Position numbers and translations under genes: made by a program | Shown here: one piece after another, positions 1 to 8,813 of the stretch | How positions within the stretch are numbered: the stretch's first letter is position 1 | Layout of the letters: each line of letters begins with the position of its first letter | Notes under the pieces: generated by a model | The model's database searches: none | Told to the model about the DNA's origin: nothing | What the model saw: the letters and a program-made list of their open reading frames with translations, nothing else | From: an uncultured Elusimicrobia bacterium | GTDB taxonomy: Bacteria > Elusimicrobiota > Elusimicrobia > UBA1565 > UBA9628 | Direction: 5' to 3' | Assembly: GCA_903881545.1 (NCBI GenBank) | Contig: CAIRTQ010000098.1 | Location: 1-38,139 of the forward strand | Length of the DNA stretch: 38,139 nt

Positions 1-1
1 C

Positions 2-70
2 TCTATGGATGTTCTGGTCAAAGCTCTCCGTCGAGAAATTGGACAGGAAGGGGAAGCCGGTGTACAATAA
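2..70 (+). CDS. Possible 3' end of a gene entering from the left edge
   Basis: Frame 2 is open from the window edge and reads SMDVLVKALRREIGQEGEAGVQ before a TAA at 68-70. The composition (amphipathic, charged, few rare residues) looks like the C-terminus of a real protein, but 22 codons are too few to identify a family. It would converge on the caspase-like gene, whose stop lies at 97-99. It could equally be chance reading. Confidence 0.3.
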   Translation, partial: SMDVLVKALRREIGQEGEAGVQ

Positions 71-96
71 CAGGGTCTCGCCTCAAGGGCTTTCAA

Positions 97-1518
97 CTAC
101 GAGCGGGACAACCTCTTTTTAATTGCTGCAAGTTCCGCAGCATAACGCTCCCACTCACGCGCGTTGTTCAAAGCCGCATCTTTCTGGGATGAGACCTTAG
201 CGGCGACATCCCGCCATTTGGCGGCCTTTTCCCTGGGCGAGGCCGAACTCTTATCGAATTCCACCGCCGCCGCCACGGCAGACTCTTCGGCATATCGCGT
301 CCAGTCTTGTGCACGCTTTGTGGACAACTTGGCATAGGCCGGGACCGTGGCGCCCAATTGTCGCCACTTAGCCGCCTTGTCTTCAGCGGAGGCAGAGCCC
401 TGCTCGAATTTCACCGCGGCGTCATATTTCTCCAAAGCGGCAACAACCACGCTTCCAAAATCAATGCCCGTGTCCTCAGCGGATAGCGCCGATGGTTCGG
501 TTGCACGCGGCACCGCTTCGGCCAAAATTGAAGGTGCATTTGCCTTCGGCACCTCTGGCAAGGCGCTAACTCTAAACTTAAAGGAAGCCGAACCCGGCAC
601 TTCCTGCTTCACCAGTTCTGCGAGGTCCGGGCCCTTTTCACCGGCTGAGCGTGCTAAAACCGTGCTCCCGTCCCCCATTAGAACAGGCGTCTGCGTCCGG
701 TCCTTGACCATAGTGCTCAGTATGCCATCGGCATAGGAATGAAGTTCATCCGCAGTAATTTGACCATCACCAGCCTCATCTGCCCAGCCGCGCAAGCCAC
801 CCAGGATTAAATAACTGAAGGCGGGCCGCTGAACGCCCGGGAGTTGTCCGGCGAATTCATTGCCTTTAGCTGCGGTCAGGACCACCAGGCGCGGGTCTTC
901 TGGTATCCCCGCCTGGACGGTCACCATCGGTTGAAGCCCTGCAACCAACTGACTTCCCTCCACGCCCCGTCCAGAGAAACATGCATCAATCACCGCTACT
1001 ATCGTTTTGGCTTGGCCCTTTATTATGGTGGACAGCAAACGGCTCTGGGGCAAGCCCCGTGCCTCAAGGCTCTCCGCCTTCTGTTGCGCGTCCACGCCTA
1101 CCAGCAGACCATCCTTCCCATCCGAACTGGGCGCGCCGTGGCCGATAAAGACGAACCAAAGCATTCCGTCCTTACCAACGACACGGGCCGCATGGGCCGC
1201 AAGCCGGTTCATGTCTTCGGCGGTCACATCGCTGTCAACACGACGGAAAACATGCCTGAACGGAATTTTTCTGGTCTTGATAAAGTAGTCGTACCAAGCG
1301 TTGGCATTGGCTTTAGCCCCGGGGATGGGAGCGACGAATGCGTAGTTCTCAATGGCGACGATAACAGCGGAGTCCTCGGAACCACCGCCCACCGCAGGCG
1401 CAGGATTTGCAAGGTCAGGCCACGATTGGGCAAGGCAGGGCGCGGCAAATGAACTAAGGACCCAATAGATGACGGGGCACGCCACCTTGCTACAGAATCG
1501 TTTTACCAACCTCGGCAT
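97..1518 (-). CDS. Exported caspase-like (peptidase C14 family) protein with C-terminal repeats
   Basis: This 473-residue protein begins with a basic stretch and hydrophobic segment ending near LAQS (residues 1-32), a likely signal peptide. The next ~230 residues match the caspase/metacaspase p20 fold: the catalytic His is H127 in FIGHGAP and the catalytic Cys is C180 in VIDACFSGRG. An acidic Asp/Gly-rich loop at about 247-259 (DEAGDGQITADEL) resembles a calcium-binding EF-hand loop often seen in such proteins. The C-terminus holds two related ~50-residue units (about 369-411 and 419-461), each with a KAAKWR core and a W-x-RYA end. The ATG at 1518 is preceded by GAAGG at a short distance. It stands alone on the minus strand, divergent from the nitrogenase-like operon. 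Family membership is fairly sure; substrate and export route are unknown. Local GC looks lower than in the operon to its right. Confidence 0.8.
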   Translation of the reverse strand: MPRLVKRFCSKVACPVIYWVLSSFAAPCLAQSWPDLANPAPAVGGGSEDSAVIVAIENYAFVAPIPGAKANANAWYDYFIKTRKIPFRHVFRRVDSDVTAEDMNRLAAHAARVVGKDGMLWFVFIGHGAPSSDGKDGLLVGVDAQQKAESLEARGLPQSRLLSTIIKGQAKTIVAVIDACFSGRGVEGSQLVAGLQPMVTVQAGIPEDPRLVVLTAAKGNEFAGQLPGVQRPAFSYLILGGLRGWADEAGDGQITADELHSYADGILSTMVKDRTQTPVLMGDGSTVLARSAGEKGPDLAELVKQEVPGSASFKFRVSALPEVPKANAPSILAEAVPRATEPSALSAEDTGIDFGSVVVAALEKYDAAVKFEQGSASAEDKAAKWRQLGATVPAYAKLSTKRAQDWTRYAEESAVAAAVEFDKSSASPREKAAKWRDVAAKVSSQKDAALNNAREWERYAAELAAIKKRLSRS

Positions 1519-1729
1519 AAACCTTCGACTTGGTCTAGATTCAGGCGAGACGGCAGATCATTAACAATAATGCTTCCACCCAACTTGGCCATCAGGTGTG
1601 CCCATATCGCAAATTCTACTTCATCCGCACAAGATTTCCAAACCCAGCCCTCCCGCCCCACGCAGCCGCCCCATCCGTCAAAGTGATATTATTCTCTCTA
1701 CGCGCGCGAGAGCGTAAACAATCTCCTCC
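1519..1729. other. Divergent intergenic region upstream of the nitrogenase-like operon
   Basis: These 211 bases separate the caspase-like gene from the ten-gene operon and must hold the operon promoter if it has its own. A short perfect inverted repeat (CTCTC at 1694-1698, GAGAG at 1708-1712) sits 18 bases before the NifH1 start, just downstream of an AT-rich GATATTATT stretch (about 1685-1693). No convincing -35 box, Shine-Dalgarno sequence or NifA/sigma-54 (GG-N10-GC) promoter was recognised. Confidence 0.35.
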
Positions 1730-2551
1730 ATGGAAAACATCGTCATCTTCGGCAAAGGCGGCATCGGCAAATCCACCATCGCCGCCAACCTCTCCGCCAC
1801 CTACGCCCTCCAGCATAACAAAGTCCTCCACGTCGGCTGCGACCCCAAGCATGACTCCACCGTCGGCCTCGTAGACGGCGGCCTAATCGAAACCTTCATG
1901 GAGAAACATTCCCGCATCTTCGGCGTCCGCGACCACAAGCCCCTGCAAGCCTCCGACCTCCTCGTCAAAGGCCGTTTGAACATAGACTGCGCCGAAGCCG
2001 GCGGCCCCGAGCCCGGCGTGGGCTGCGCCGGCCGCGGCATCTCCCTCATGCTCGAAGCCTTCCAAGACCTAGGCATACTCAAGGACGGCCGCTACGACAT
2101 CGGCCTCTTCGACGTCCTTGGCGACGTGGTCTGCGGCGGCTTCGCCGCGCCCCTCCGCCAAGGCTTCGCCGAAAAGGTCGTCATCGTCGTCTCCGAAGAG
2201 CTCATGGCCCTCTACGCCGCCAACAACATCGCCAAGTCCGTGCGCACCTACGCCTCCAACGGCGTCTACCTCGCCGGCCTGGTGGCCAACCTCAAGGACG
2301 GCAAGCCCGACCGCAAGCGGCTTCAGCGCTTCGCCGCCATCCTCGGCACCCGCATACTGGCCTTCGTGCCCCGCGACCCGGCCGTGCGCCAGGCCGAGTT
2401 CGCCCGCGGCAAGACCGTGGTCGAACGCTCGCCCAAATCGCCCTTTGCCAAGAGCATCAAGTCCCTCGCCGCCACCATCCGCAAGGTCAAGCGCAAGGAC
2501 TGCCCCTTGCCCACGCCCATGGACGACCGAAAATTCTATGGATCGTGGTAA
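1730..2551 (+). CDS. NifH-like Fe protein 1 (ATP-dependent reductase)
   Basis: A 273-residue protein of the NifH/BchL/CfbC family: homodimeric ATPases that carry a 4Fe-4S cluster and pass electrons one at a time to a NifDK-type partner. The P-loop GKGGIGKS is at 8-15 and the switch-like GCDPKHDST at 36-44. Cluster ligands are C99 (PGVGCAGRG) and C135 (GDVVCGGFA). Length is normal for the family. It opens the operon; its last 14 bases overlap the start of radical SAM 1. It is clearly paralogous to the NifH half of the fusion at 10929. Sequence alone cannot separate nitrogenase reductase from DPOR-, CfbC- or other nitrogenase-like reductases; the D/K partners argue against true nitrogenase. There is no clear Shine-Dalgarno sequence. 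Confidence 0.93.
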   Translation: MENIVIFGKGGIGKSTIAANLSATYALQHNKVLHVGCDPKHDSTVGLVDGGLIETFMEKHSRIFGVRDHKPLQASDLLVKGRLNIDCAEAGGPEPGVGCAGRGISLMLEAFQDLGILKDGRYDIGLFDVLGDVVCGGFAAPLRQGFAEKVVIVVSEELMALYAANNIAKSVRTYASNGVYLAGLVANLKDGKPDRKRLQRFAAILGTRILAFVPRDPAVRQAEFARGKTVVERSPKSPFAKSIKSLAATIRKVKRKDCPLPTPMDDRKFYGSW

Positions 2552-3773
2552 GCAGGTCAAGGCCGTGCTGGCCCGGCAGGGCTGGTCTTTGCGGCGCGTG
2601 CCGTCGGCCGGCCGGATCCGCTTCGCTTTGGGGCGGGCCGGGACAAAACGCGACCTTTGCGATTTAAGCCTGGCCCCTTTGGGCGATGCGAGAAGGCCTT
2701 TGACGCCCAGCGTGCGCCTGCGCGCTCGGCTTCTGCCCGGCGCGGCTCTGCGCAACGGGGAACGGGCAGGGCTTGAGGAACTCCGGGCCGCGCTTTGCGC
2801 CTTTCTTGAGCCGCATGGGCAGGCCGGCCCCGCGCTGGGCGAGCGCCATGAGGGCAAGGGCGGCCGTGAACTCCTCTTGCGGACCACCTTTGCCTGCAAC
2901 CAAAGATGCCCTTTCTGCTTCGTCCCTTTGACCGGGCGCGCGGCCACGGACTCCGACATCTCCGCCGAACTCGCCGCGCTCTCCCGGCATCGCGGGCCCG
3001 GGGCCAAGCTCATCATCTCCGGCGGCGAGCCCACCGTGGACCCGCGCCTGCCCGTGATAATATCGGCCGCGAAACTCAAGGGCTTCCGCCGCTTCGTCCT
3101 GCAGACCAACGCGGTGCGCTTCGCCCAGGGCGGCCTGCTGGAGCGCCTGCTCAAGCTCGGGGTGAGCGACTACATGGTCTCCTTCCACACGCACAAGCCC
3201 GCGCTCTACGACCGCATCACCGGAAGCCGCGGCCAGTACGCCCAGGCGGCGGCCGGGCTGGCCCGGCTCATCCGCAGCCGGACCAGCCGGGTCACGGTCA
3301 ACGTGGTGGTCAACAAACAGAACTATCGCGACCTGCCCGGGCTGATCGACTTTCTGGGAGGCTTGGTCCAAGGCCGGCCGAAGAGCCGCCGAGTGGGCGT
3401 CTATTTTTCCATGCTGAATGAAGCCGGCCACGAGAAGGCCCCGTCCTGGGCCGTCAGCCTGGAGGCTGTCAGGCCGTACCTGGACCGGGCCGTGGAGAAT
3501 TGCGGTCGTCTGGGGCTCAGCGTGGAGAGGTTTGGAAGCGAAAGCTCTTTCCCGGTCTGCGTCCTGCGCTCTCCCGAGCCTTACGCGGCCCGCAGGGCTT
3601 TTGCCCAGGACCGGGTGCGCTACGCGGAGGATTTCTCTGGAGAAGCCGGCGGCGTGGGCCGCGCCAAGCGGCCGTCCTGCCGATCGTGCGCCTACGACGC
3701 CCGCTGTCAGGGAGTGCCCGCGGCGTACGCCCGCATGTTCGGCTTGAAAGCCTTGGGAGCCGTCGATGCCTAA
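2538..3773 (+). CDS. Radical SAM enzyme 1 with twitch-type C-terminal cluster motif
   Basis: The ATG at 2538, overlapping the end of NifH1, gives 411 residues; the frame is open further upstream, but only as a shadow of nifH. The first ~110 residues form an unrecognised Arg/Leu-rich domain. The radical SAM cluster motif C120-x3-C124-x2-C127 (CNQRCPFC) and the SAM-binding SGGEPTVD follow. Late in the protein a lone Cys in FPVC and then C381-x2-C384-x5-C390 (CRSCAYDARC) match the auxiliary-cluster half of SPASM/twitch domains. Such enzymes do radical chemistry on peptides or small molecules. It is wedged between NifH1 and NifD1, so it probably acts on the same substrate or matures the complex. 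The substrate is unknown. Confidence 0.88.
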   Translation: MDRGKQVKAVLARQGWSLRRVPSAGRIRFALGRAGTKRDLCDLSLAPLGDARRPLTPSVRLRARLLPGAALRNGERAGLEELRAALCAFLEPHGQAGPALGERHEGKGGRELLLRTTFACNQRCPFCFVPLTGRAATDSDISAELAALSRHRGPGAKLIISGGEPTVDPRLPVIISAAKLKGFRRFVLQTNAVRFAQGGLLERLLKLGVSDYMVSFHTHKPALYDRITGSRGQYAQAAAGLARLIRSRTSRVTVNVVVNKQNYRDLPGLIDFLGGLVQGRPKSRRVGVYFSMLNEAGHEKAPSWAVSLEAVRPYLDRAVENCGRLGLSVERFGSESSFPVCVLRSPEPYAARRAFAQDRVRYAEDFSGEAGGVGRAKRPSCRSCAYDARCQGVPAAYARMFGLKALGAVDA

Positions 3774-5457
3774 GACCCAGCGGCATATTACGGCCGGGCC
3801 CACGGCTTGCGCGGCCATCGCGCGGCTCTTGGGGCTTAAGGCCGATGGCGGCTGGCGCGTCCAGGGCGTCTGCGCCGTGGACCGGGATAACGTGCGCGTG
3901 AGCCTGCGCGGCGGCGAGCACCGTCTGGTTTTCTTCGTCAAGCAGAAGTCCGCCCTATGCCCTGAAGGCCAGGCCGGTCCCGCTGAGATACGGTTCCTCA
4001 AGGCCGCGGCTGGGCGGCTGGGACGCCGGAGCGTCGGCGACTTAGTGCGCATCATCGAGTCTGACCCTTGCTCATTCGCCGAAGATATCGAGCCCGGCCA
4101 GGAGGGGGACAAGATCAAGGTCCCCTGCATCGGCCAGCCCATGGGGCTCTTGGAGGCCGGCTGGCGCAACTTCTTCGCGGACCAGGATTTCGAGGTATTG
4201 CTGGGCGTGCCGGAATGCTCGCCCAAAGGCACGGTGACCATCCAATACGCGGACTTGGAATGCTACTACGCCCGTCCCCGGCGCAGCTTCCACAAATGGA
4301 ATTTCCTGGATTGGCCCGAGGTGGGGATGGATGAGACCCCGCGGATGGACAACGGAGGCGAGTCCCTCATCGTGGCCGAGCTTGAGGAGAGGGACATGAT
4401 CCTGGGCACCGGGGAGCGGGCCGACGCCCTGGTGGCCGAGGCCCGCCGCATGGCCTCGGACGGGCAATATCTGATCTTCACGCACCTTTGCACGCCCATC
4501 GTCATGGGGGAGGACTTCCAGGGCTTGGCGCGCCGCTGCCAGCGGGAGGTCGGAGGGCCCACGGTGAGCTGGAGCCAGAAGGACCGGGACGGCAACGACA
4601 ATTTCGGGGCGCATCTGCGCGCCTTGCTGGGGCGGCCGGGCTTCTTCGCCGGGCGGCCGGCTCCGGCCACGGTCAACCTCTTCCATTTCCCCATGGCCTA
4701 TCGGGATGAGGAACTGCTGCCGCTTCTGCGGGAGTTCGGCATCAAGACCAACATCTGCGTCTTCCCGGACATCGAGTTCCCGGCCCTGGAGGACCTGCCC
4801 AAGGCGTACTGGCAGGTCTTTTGCGAGAGGAGTTCGTATCCCAGCCCGGCGAAGGAACTTCTGGCCGCTTCGCCCCGCCCGGTGTTGACCGTGCCCGCGC
4901 CCTACGGACTGCGGCGCACCCAGGAATGCCTGAAGGCCATCGCGGCCGCGGCGGGCCGGCAGAGCGCGTTTGCCGCGGTTTGGCGCAAGCGCATGGCCGA
5001 TTTCATGCCGCGCTGGGAGAAACTGCGTGAGCAAGCCAAAGGTTGCCGGCTGGCCTTCGTGGTCTCCGAGTCCACTTTGCCGCGGCTCATGAACCTGCGC
5101 TATGGGCACGGCGCGCCCTTGGCGGCCATGGCCCTGGAGCTGGGCTTCGGCATAGACCTCGTCTACTATGACCTGCACGGTGAGCCGCCGCAACTGCCCG
5201 AGGGACTGCAAGGCGCGCGGGTCACGGTCTTTCGCACGCCAGCGGAGCTGGACCGGGCCTTGCAAGAGGGCGATTTTCAGGCCGTGTACTCGGACATCTT
5301 CTTTGATTGGCGCATCAGCCGGGCCGGCAAGGCTCGGTTCTCCAGCAAGGATTTCGAGATGGGCCTGGCCGGAGCCGAGCGGACCCTGCGCCGCCTGCTG
5401 GCGGCGTGCCGCCTGCCCTTCTACCGCCGCTACGGCGCGCATTTGGGGCGGCCATGA
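3766..5457 (+). CDS. NifD-like nitrogenase component 1 subunit (set 1)
   Basis: This 563-residue protein belongs to the nitrogenase component 1/oxidoreductase superfamily. Residues 1-110 are an extra domain absent from the second copy. Conserved between the two copies are C166 in DLECYYARP and C242 in HLCTPIVMGED, the latter matching the STCP-x-x-IGDD cysteine of NifD. C353 (VFCERSS) falls about where NifD has its FeMo-cofactor cysteine, but this is by-eye alignment. Near the end, SSKDFEMGL corresponds to FARDMDMTL of NifD, yet the cofactor-binding histidine just before it is missing (ISRAGKA instead). The start overlaps the radical SAM 1 stop by 8 bases, and the stop overlaps the NifK1 ATG. 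A catalytic or scaffold role in a nitrogenase-like reductase is likely; N2 reduction is not supported. Confidence 0.87.
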   Translation: MPKTQRHITAGPTACAAIARLLGLKADGGWRVQGVCAVDRDNVRVSLRGGEHRLVFFVKQKSALCPEGQAGPAEIRFLKAAAGRLGRRSVGDLVRIIESDPCSFAEDIEPGQEGDKIKVPCIGQPMGLLEAGWRNFFADQDFEVLLGVPECSPKGTVTIQYADLECYYARPRRSFHKWNFLDWPEVGMDETPRMDNGGESLIVAELEERDMILGTGERADALVAEARRMASDGQYLIFTHLCTPIVMGEDFQGLARRCQREVGGPTVSWSQKDRDGNDNFGAHLRALLGRPGFFAGRPAPATVNLFHFPMAYRDEELLPLLREFGIKTNICVFPDIEFPALEDLPKAYWQVFCERSSYPSPAKELLAASPRPVLTVPAPYGLRRTQECLKAIAAAAGRQSAFAAVWRKRMADFMPRWEKLREQAKGCRLAFVVSESTLPRLMNLRYGHGAPLAAMALELGFGIDLVYYDLHGEPPQLPEGLQGARVTVFRTPAELDRALQEGDFQAVYSDIFFDWRISRAGKARFSSKDFEMGLAGAERTLRRLLAACRLPFYRRYGAHLGRP

Positions 5458-6746
5458 CCAGGCGGCTGGGCGTGCGGATCAACATCCCCTATCTCCAGGG
5501 CGCCTATCTGGCTTTCAACGCCATCCCGGACGCCTATTTCCTGGGCGACGGGCCTAGCTGCATCTTCGCCAAGGCCGAGCACATCCACGGCCGCCACGAT
5601 CTGTTCTCGACCTTGCTCTCCTGCGACAGCGCGCACCGGGTCCAGCACACGGGGGTCAACGTCTTCAACATGGCCGGCGACACCGAGGGCCAGATCGCCG
5701 CGGCCCTGCGGCGCCTGGCCGCCACGCCCGGTTGCGGCGCGCTCTTCTTGGGCGCCATGCCCATGTGCGCAATCGCGGGCACCGATTACGAGCGCGTCCT
5801 GCGGGAGGCCCTGCCCCGCCGGTCCTTGCCGGCCTTCCTCATGCCGCGGCGCTCCGCCATCTCCGGGGACTGGCTGGACGGCTATGCCGGGGTGCTGGAA
5901 GCCCTGGCCTCCGGCATGGACCTGTCGGGCGCCAAGCCCAAGCGCAACAGCGTGGCCTTGGTCGGCTACTTCATGGACCGCAACGAAGGCGAGCACTGGG
6001 GCAACCTGCGCGAACTGGAGCGCATGCTGCGCGCGGTCGGGCTCGACCCTGTTTCCATCTGGCTTTCCGGCCGGCCCTACGAGGACCTGCGGCAGGTGCG
6101 GCGGGCCGAGGCGATCCTCTCCTTGCCGCACGGCGGCCAAGCGGCGCGCATACTGGCACGGCGCTTGGGTGTCCGTCTTATAGAGGCGGCGCCGCCTTTC
6201 GGCTTGCAGGCGAGCCGGCGCTTCATGGAGCTGCTCGGCCGCGAGTTCGGCCGGGAAAAGCGGGCCCAGGAGTTCATCTCCGCCGAGCTTGACGCGGTGG
6301 CGCCGCGCCTGCAGTGGACCGTGCCCCATGCCTTTCTCGGCCGGCGCTTTGCTTTCGCCGGCGACCCGCACTACGCGGTGTGCTTCGCCGAGCTCATCGA
6401 GGAACTGGGCGGGGAGGTCTCCGGTCTGCTGGTGATGGGCGGCAGGCATCACCTGAGCCCGGCCCAACGGCAGGCCCTTGAAGCAAGGCCGGGCACACTT
6501 TTCGAGCCCCTGCCGCACGAGCTGGCCGGCCCCTGGAGCGGGGGGGCGGCGGAGTGCGACCTGGTCGTGGGCAACGGCCTGGCTTTCCGGGAGGCGCGGC
6601 TCGGGCCTCCCTGCCTGGAGTTCGGCTTCCCATCGGAGTTCACGCATTTCCTCAGGGACGAGCCGTTTTTGGGCTTCCAGGGAGCTTTGGCCTTCCTCTC
6701 GCGCGCGGCCAACGAGGTCGTCAAGGGCATGGTTTTGGGCCGATGA
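5454..6746 (+). CDS. NifK-like nitrogenase component 1 subunit (set 1)
   Basis: Starting at the ATGA overlap with NifD1 gives 430 residues. C36 in GDGPSC followed by HIHGRHDL resembles the GSQGC-x-x-YF region of NifK, and C105 in AMPMCAIAG resembles its TC-x-x-x-IGDD cysteine. The closing block FGFPSEFTHF...PFLGFQGALAF has the typical component 1 C-terminal pattern (GFP, then P-x-x-G-x-x-G). The third P-cluster cysteine is not seen; C57 is not shared with the second copy. It should pair with NifD1. Its ATGA stop overlaps the start of radical SAM 2, so the genes are translationally coupled. Other members of the superfamily that it could resemble are BchB/ChlB, NifN or CfbD. Confidence 0.86.
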   Translation: MTRRLGVRINIPYLQGAYLAFNAIPDAYFLGDGPSCIFAKAEHIHGRHDLFSTLLSCDSAHRVQHTGVNVFNMAGDTEGQIAAALRRLAATPGCGALFLGAMPMCAIAGTDYERVLREALPRRSLPAFLMPRRSAISGDWLDGYAGVLEALASGMDLSGAKPKRNSVALVGYFMDRNEGEHWGNLRELERMLRAVGLDPVSIWLSGRPYEDLRQVRRAEAILSLPHGGQAARILARRLGVRLIEAAPPFGLQASRRFMELLGREFGREKRAQEFISAELDAVAPRLQWTVPHAFLGRRFAFAGDPHYAVCFAELIEELGGEVSGLLVMGGRHHLSPAQRQALEARPGTLFEPLPHELAGPWSGGAAECDLVVGNGLAFREARLGPPCLEFGFPSEFTHFLRDEPFLGFQGALAFLSRAANEVVKGMVLGR

Positions 6747-7882
6747 CGCTCGACAAGGGACAAAGCGCGGCGGAAAAGAGGCACTGGGTGCGGTTGAGCT
6801 GGAACTGCAACCAGCGCTGCCTGTTCTGCCATGACCGCGGGGCGCAGGGCAGCCGGACCGCCACTTTGGAGGAAGTGCGGCGCGACTTGGCGCAGGGCCG
6901 CAAGCAGGGCATGCGCCGCGTGGTGCTCAGCGGAGGCGAGCCCACGCTGAACCCGGATTTCCTCAAGATCGTGCGCCTGGCCCGGGAAGCGGGCTACACC
7001 CACATCCAGGCCATCAGCAACGGCCGCAGGTTCTGCTATCCCGAATTTTTGGACGCCGCTGTCGCCGCGGGTTTAGACGAGATCACCTTTTCCCTGCACG
7101 GCCATACCGCGGCCCTGCACGACCGCCTGACCCGCACCCCCGGCTCTTTCGTCCAGGCCTTGGCCGCCTTGCGCCGCGCCTTGGCCACGCCCGGGCTCGT
7201 GGTGAGCGTGGACGTGGTCATCAACAGCGCGAATCTGCCCGTGCTGCGCGAGCTGCTGGAGGCATTCATCGCCGTGGGCGTGCGGGAATTCGACCTGCTG
7301 GCGCTGGTGCCTTTCGGCGACGCCTGGAGGAACCGCCAGGAGCTTTTCTGCGATTTCTCTCAGCCGCGCAATCTCGCGCAGTTGCGGCGCGCTTTGGAGC
7401 TGAGCCGGCGGCCGGACCTGCACATCTTCACCAACCGCCTGCGGCCCGCCTACCTGGAGGGCTTCGAGGCGCTCATCCAGGCGCCCGAGAAGATCCTCGA
7501 CGAGGTGCGCGGCCGGCGGCGGCTGTTCGCGCGCTATTTGGCCGGCGGCAAGCCTCCGGCTTGCGCGGGCCCGGCCTGCGCCTGGTGCTTTCTGGAGGAT
7601 TTCTGCAAGGACCTGAAGGCCCTGCTCGCCTCCGGCCGCCTGCCTGCCAAGGCCGGGCCCCTGTGCCGCAAGAGCGCGGGGCCGCGTCCCGCCGATTTTA
7701 GATTCGGGAAGAAGCCCGACATCGTCGAGTTCGCCGAGTTCTTCATCCGCGCGCGGCATTTCGCCAAGGGCTCGCGCTGCCGCGGCTGCGCCCAGGGCTC
7801 GCGCTGCGGCGGGATGAGCGTCCGTGAAGTCAAAGAGAAAGGCTTCCGCGTCCTGAAGCCCGCCCGGAGGGCCCGTGGCTGA
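6743..7882 (+). CDS. Radical SAM enzyme 2, cysteine-rich C-terminus
   Basis: The ATGA junction at 6743 gives 379 residues. The core motif is C22-x3-C26-x2-C29 (CNQRCLFC), with SAM-binding LSGGEPTLN near 62-70. The C-terminal third carries C274, C279, C282, C288 and C308, then C346-x2-C349-x5-C355 (CRGCAQGSRC). That gives enough cysteines for at least one and possibly two auxiliary Fe-S clusters, so it is the most cysteine-rich of the four radical SAM proteins here. It follows NifK1 and overlaps the next radical SAM gene by 8 bases. The function is unknown; it probably modifies the substrate handled by the reductase or helps assemble its metal centre. Confidence 0.87.
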   Translation: MTLDKGQSAAEKRHWVRLSWNCNQRCLFCHDRGAQGSRTATLEEVRRDLAQGRKQGMRRVVLSGGEPTLNPDFLKIVRLAREAGYTHIQAISNGRRFCYPEFLDAAVAAGLDEITFSLHGHTAALHDRLTRTPGSFVQALAALRRALATPGLVVSVDVVINSANLPVLRELLEAFIAVGVREFDLLALVPFGDAWRNRQELFCDFSQPRNLAQLRRALELSRRPDLHIFTNRLRPAYLEGFEALIQAPEKILDEVRGRRRLFARYLAGGKPPACAGPACAWCFLEDFCKDLKALLASGRLPAKAGPLCRKSAGPRPADFRFGKKPDIVEFAEFFIRARHFAKGSRCRGCAQGSRCGGMSVREVKEKGFRVLKPARRARG

Positions 7883-8813
7883 GCTGGCCTATCTGCAAGT
7901 CGCCCGGGTGTGCAACCAGAAGTGCGCCTTCTGCTCCAACCCGGCCAACGGCCGGGTCATCTCCTGGAAAGAGGCCGCGGGCTGGATCGATTCCTTCGCC
8001 AAAGCCAAGGCCTCGGGCGTGATTTTGACCGGCGGCGAGCCGACGCTGTTTCCCGAACTGCCCCGGCTCATCGCCTACGCCGTGAAGAGAAAGCTCACGC
8101 CGCGCCTCATCACCAACGGCCAGATCACGGCCGCCCCGGCCTACCTCAAGCAGCTCGCCGGGGCGGGGCTGGGGCACCTGCACGTATCGGTCCACTCCAG
8201 CAGGCCCAAGGTCCAGGCCGCGCTCTCCGGCAATTCTGATTCATTGGCCAACATACGGAAGACCTTGAAGCACGCCGGCCGGCTGGGACTGCGCGTGGAC
8301 ATCAACACGGTCATCAACAAGTCCAACGCCGGGCACTTGAGCGAGCTGGTGCGCTGGGTGGCCGCCGAGGCGCCCTACGTCAGGCATTTCGTCTGGAACA
8401 ACCTCGACCCTCTGCTCAACCGCGCCTCTTTAAACCCCGAGCTGGTGCCCCGCCTGCGGGATTTCGAGGTGGAACTCCACAAAGCCATGACCTGGCTGGA
8501 CGCGACCGGGCGCAGCTTCCGGGTGGAGCGGGTCCCCTTGTGCTTCATGTCCGAGTTCCCGCACTGCTCCACCGAGACGCGCAAGTTCGTCAAGTCCGAG
8601 GGCCGGCGCATCTATTTCCTCGACGAGAAGGGCCTGCGCGTGCAGGACCGCTCCGCGTGGACCTACGGCAAGGGCCCGCGCTGCCGCGGCTGCCGCCTCG
8701 ACCCCATCTGCGCGGGGCTCTACCAAATGGGCGTCTACTATTCGGCCGACGAGCTCTGCCCGGTGTTCACCGACCCGGCCGCGGTGGCGCGCCGGGTCCT
8801 GGAGGCGGAATGA
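7875..8813 (+). CDS. Radical SAM enzyme 3 with twitch-type motif
   Basis: A GTG at 7875, inside the end of radical SAM 2, starts a 312-residue protein. The cluster motif is C13-x3-C17-x2-C20 (CNQKCAFC), with LTGGEPTLF for SAM binding. VPLCFMSEF supplies a lone Cys, and C270-x2-C273-x5-C279 (CRGCRLDPIC) completes a likely auxiliary cluster. This Cys-plus-CX2CX5C arrangement recurs in radical SAM 1 and 4. Its stop overlaps the ATG of the membrane peptidase-like gene. It probably acts on the same unknown substrate as the others. Identification as radical SAM is firm; subfamily is not. Confidence 0.88.
   Translation: MAELAYLQVARVCNQKCAFCSNPANGRVISWKEAAGWIDSFAKAKASGVILTGGEPTLFPELPRLIAYAVKRKLTPRLITNGQITAAPAYLKQLAGAGLGHLHVSVHSSRPKVQAALSGNSDSLANIRKTLKHAGRLGLRVDINTVINKSNAGHLSELVRWVAAEAPYVRHFVWNNLDPLLNRASLNPELVPRLRDFEVELHKAMTWLDATGRSFRVERVPLCFMSEFPHCSTETRKFVKSEGRRIYFLDEKGLRVQDRSAWTYGKGPRCRGCRLDPICAGLYQMGVYYSADELCPVFTDPAAVARRVLEAE

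Noticed and set aside
2069-6647. Several long minus-strand frames opposite the first reductase set (for example 2664-4241, 4072-5442, 5430-6647)
   Set aside because: Same cause: shadows of real genes on the plus strand, no recognisable domains, no sensible start sites.
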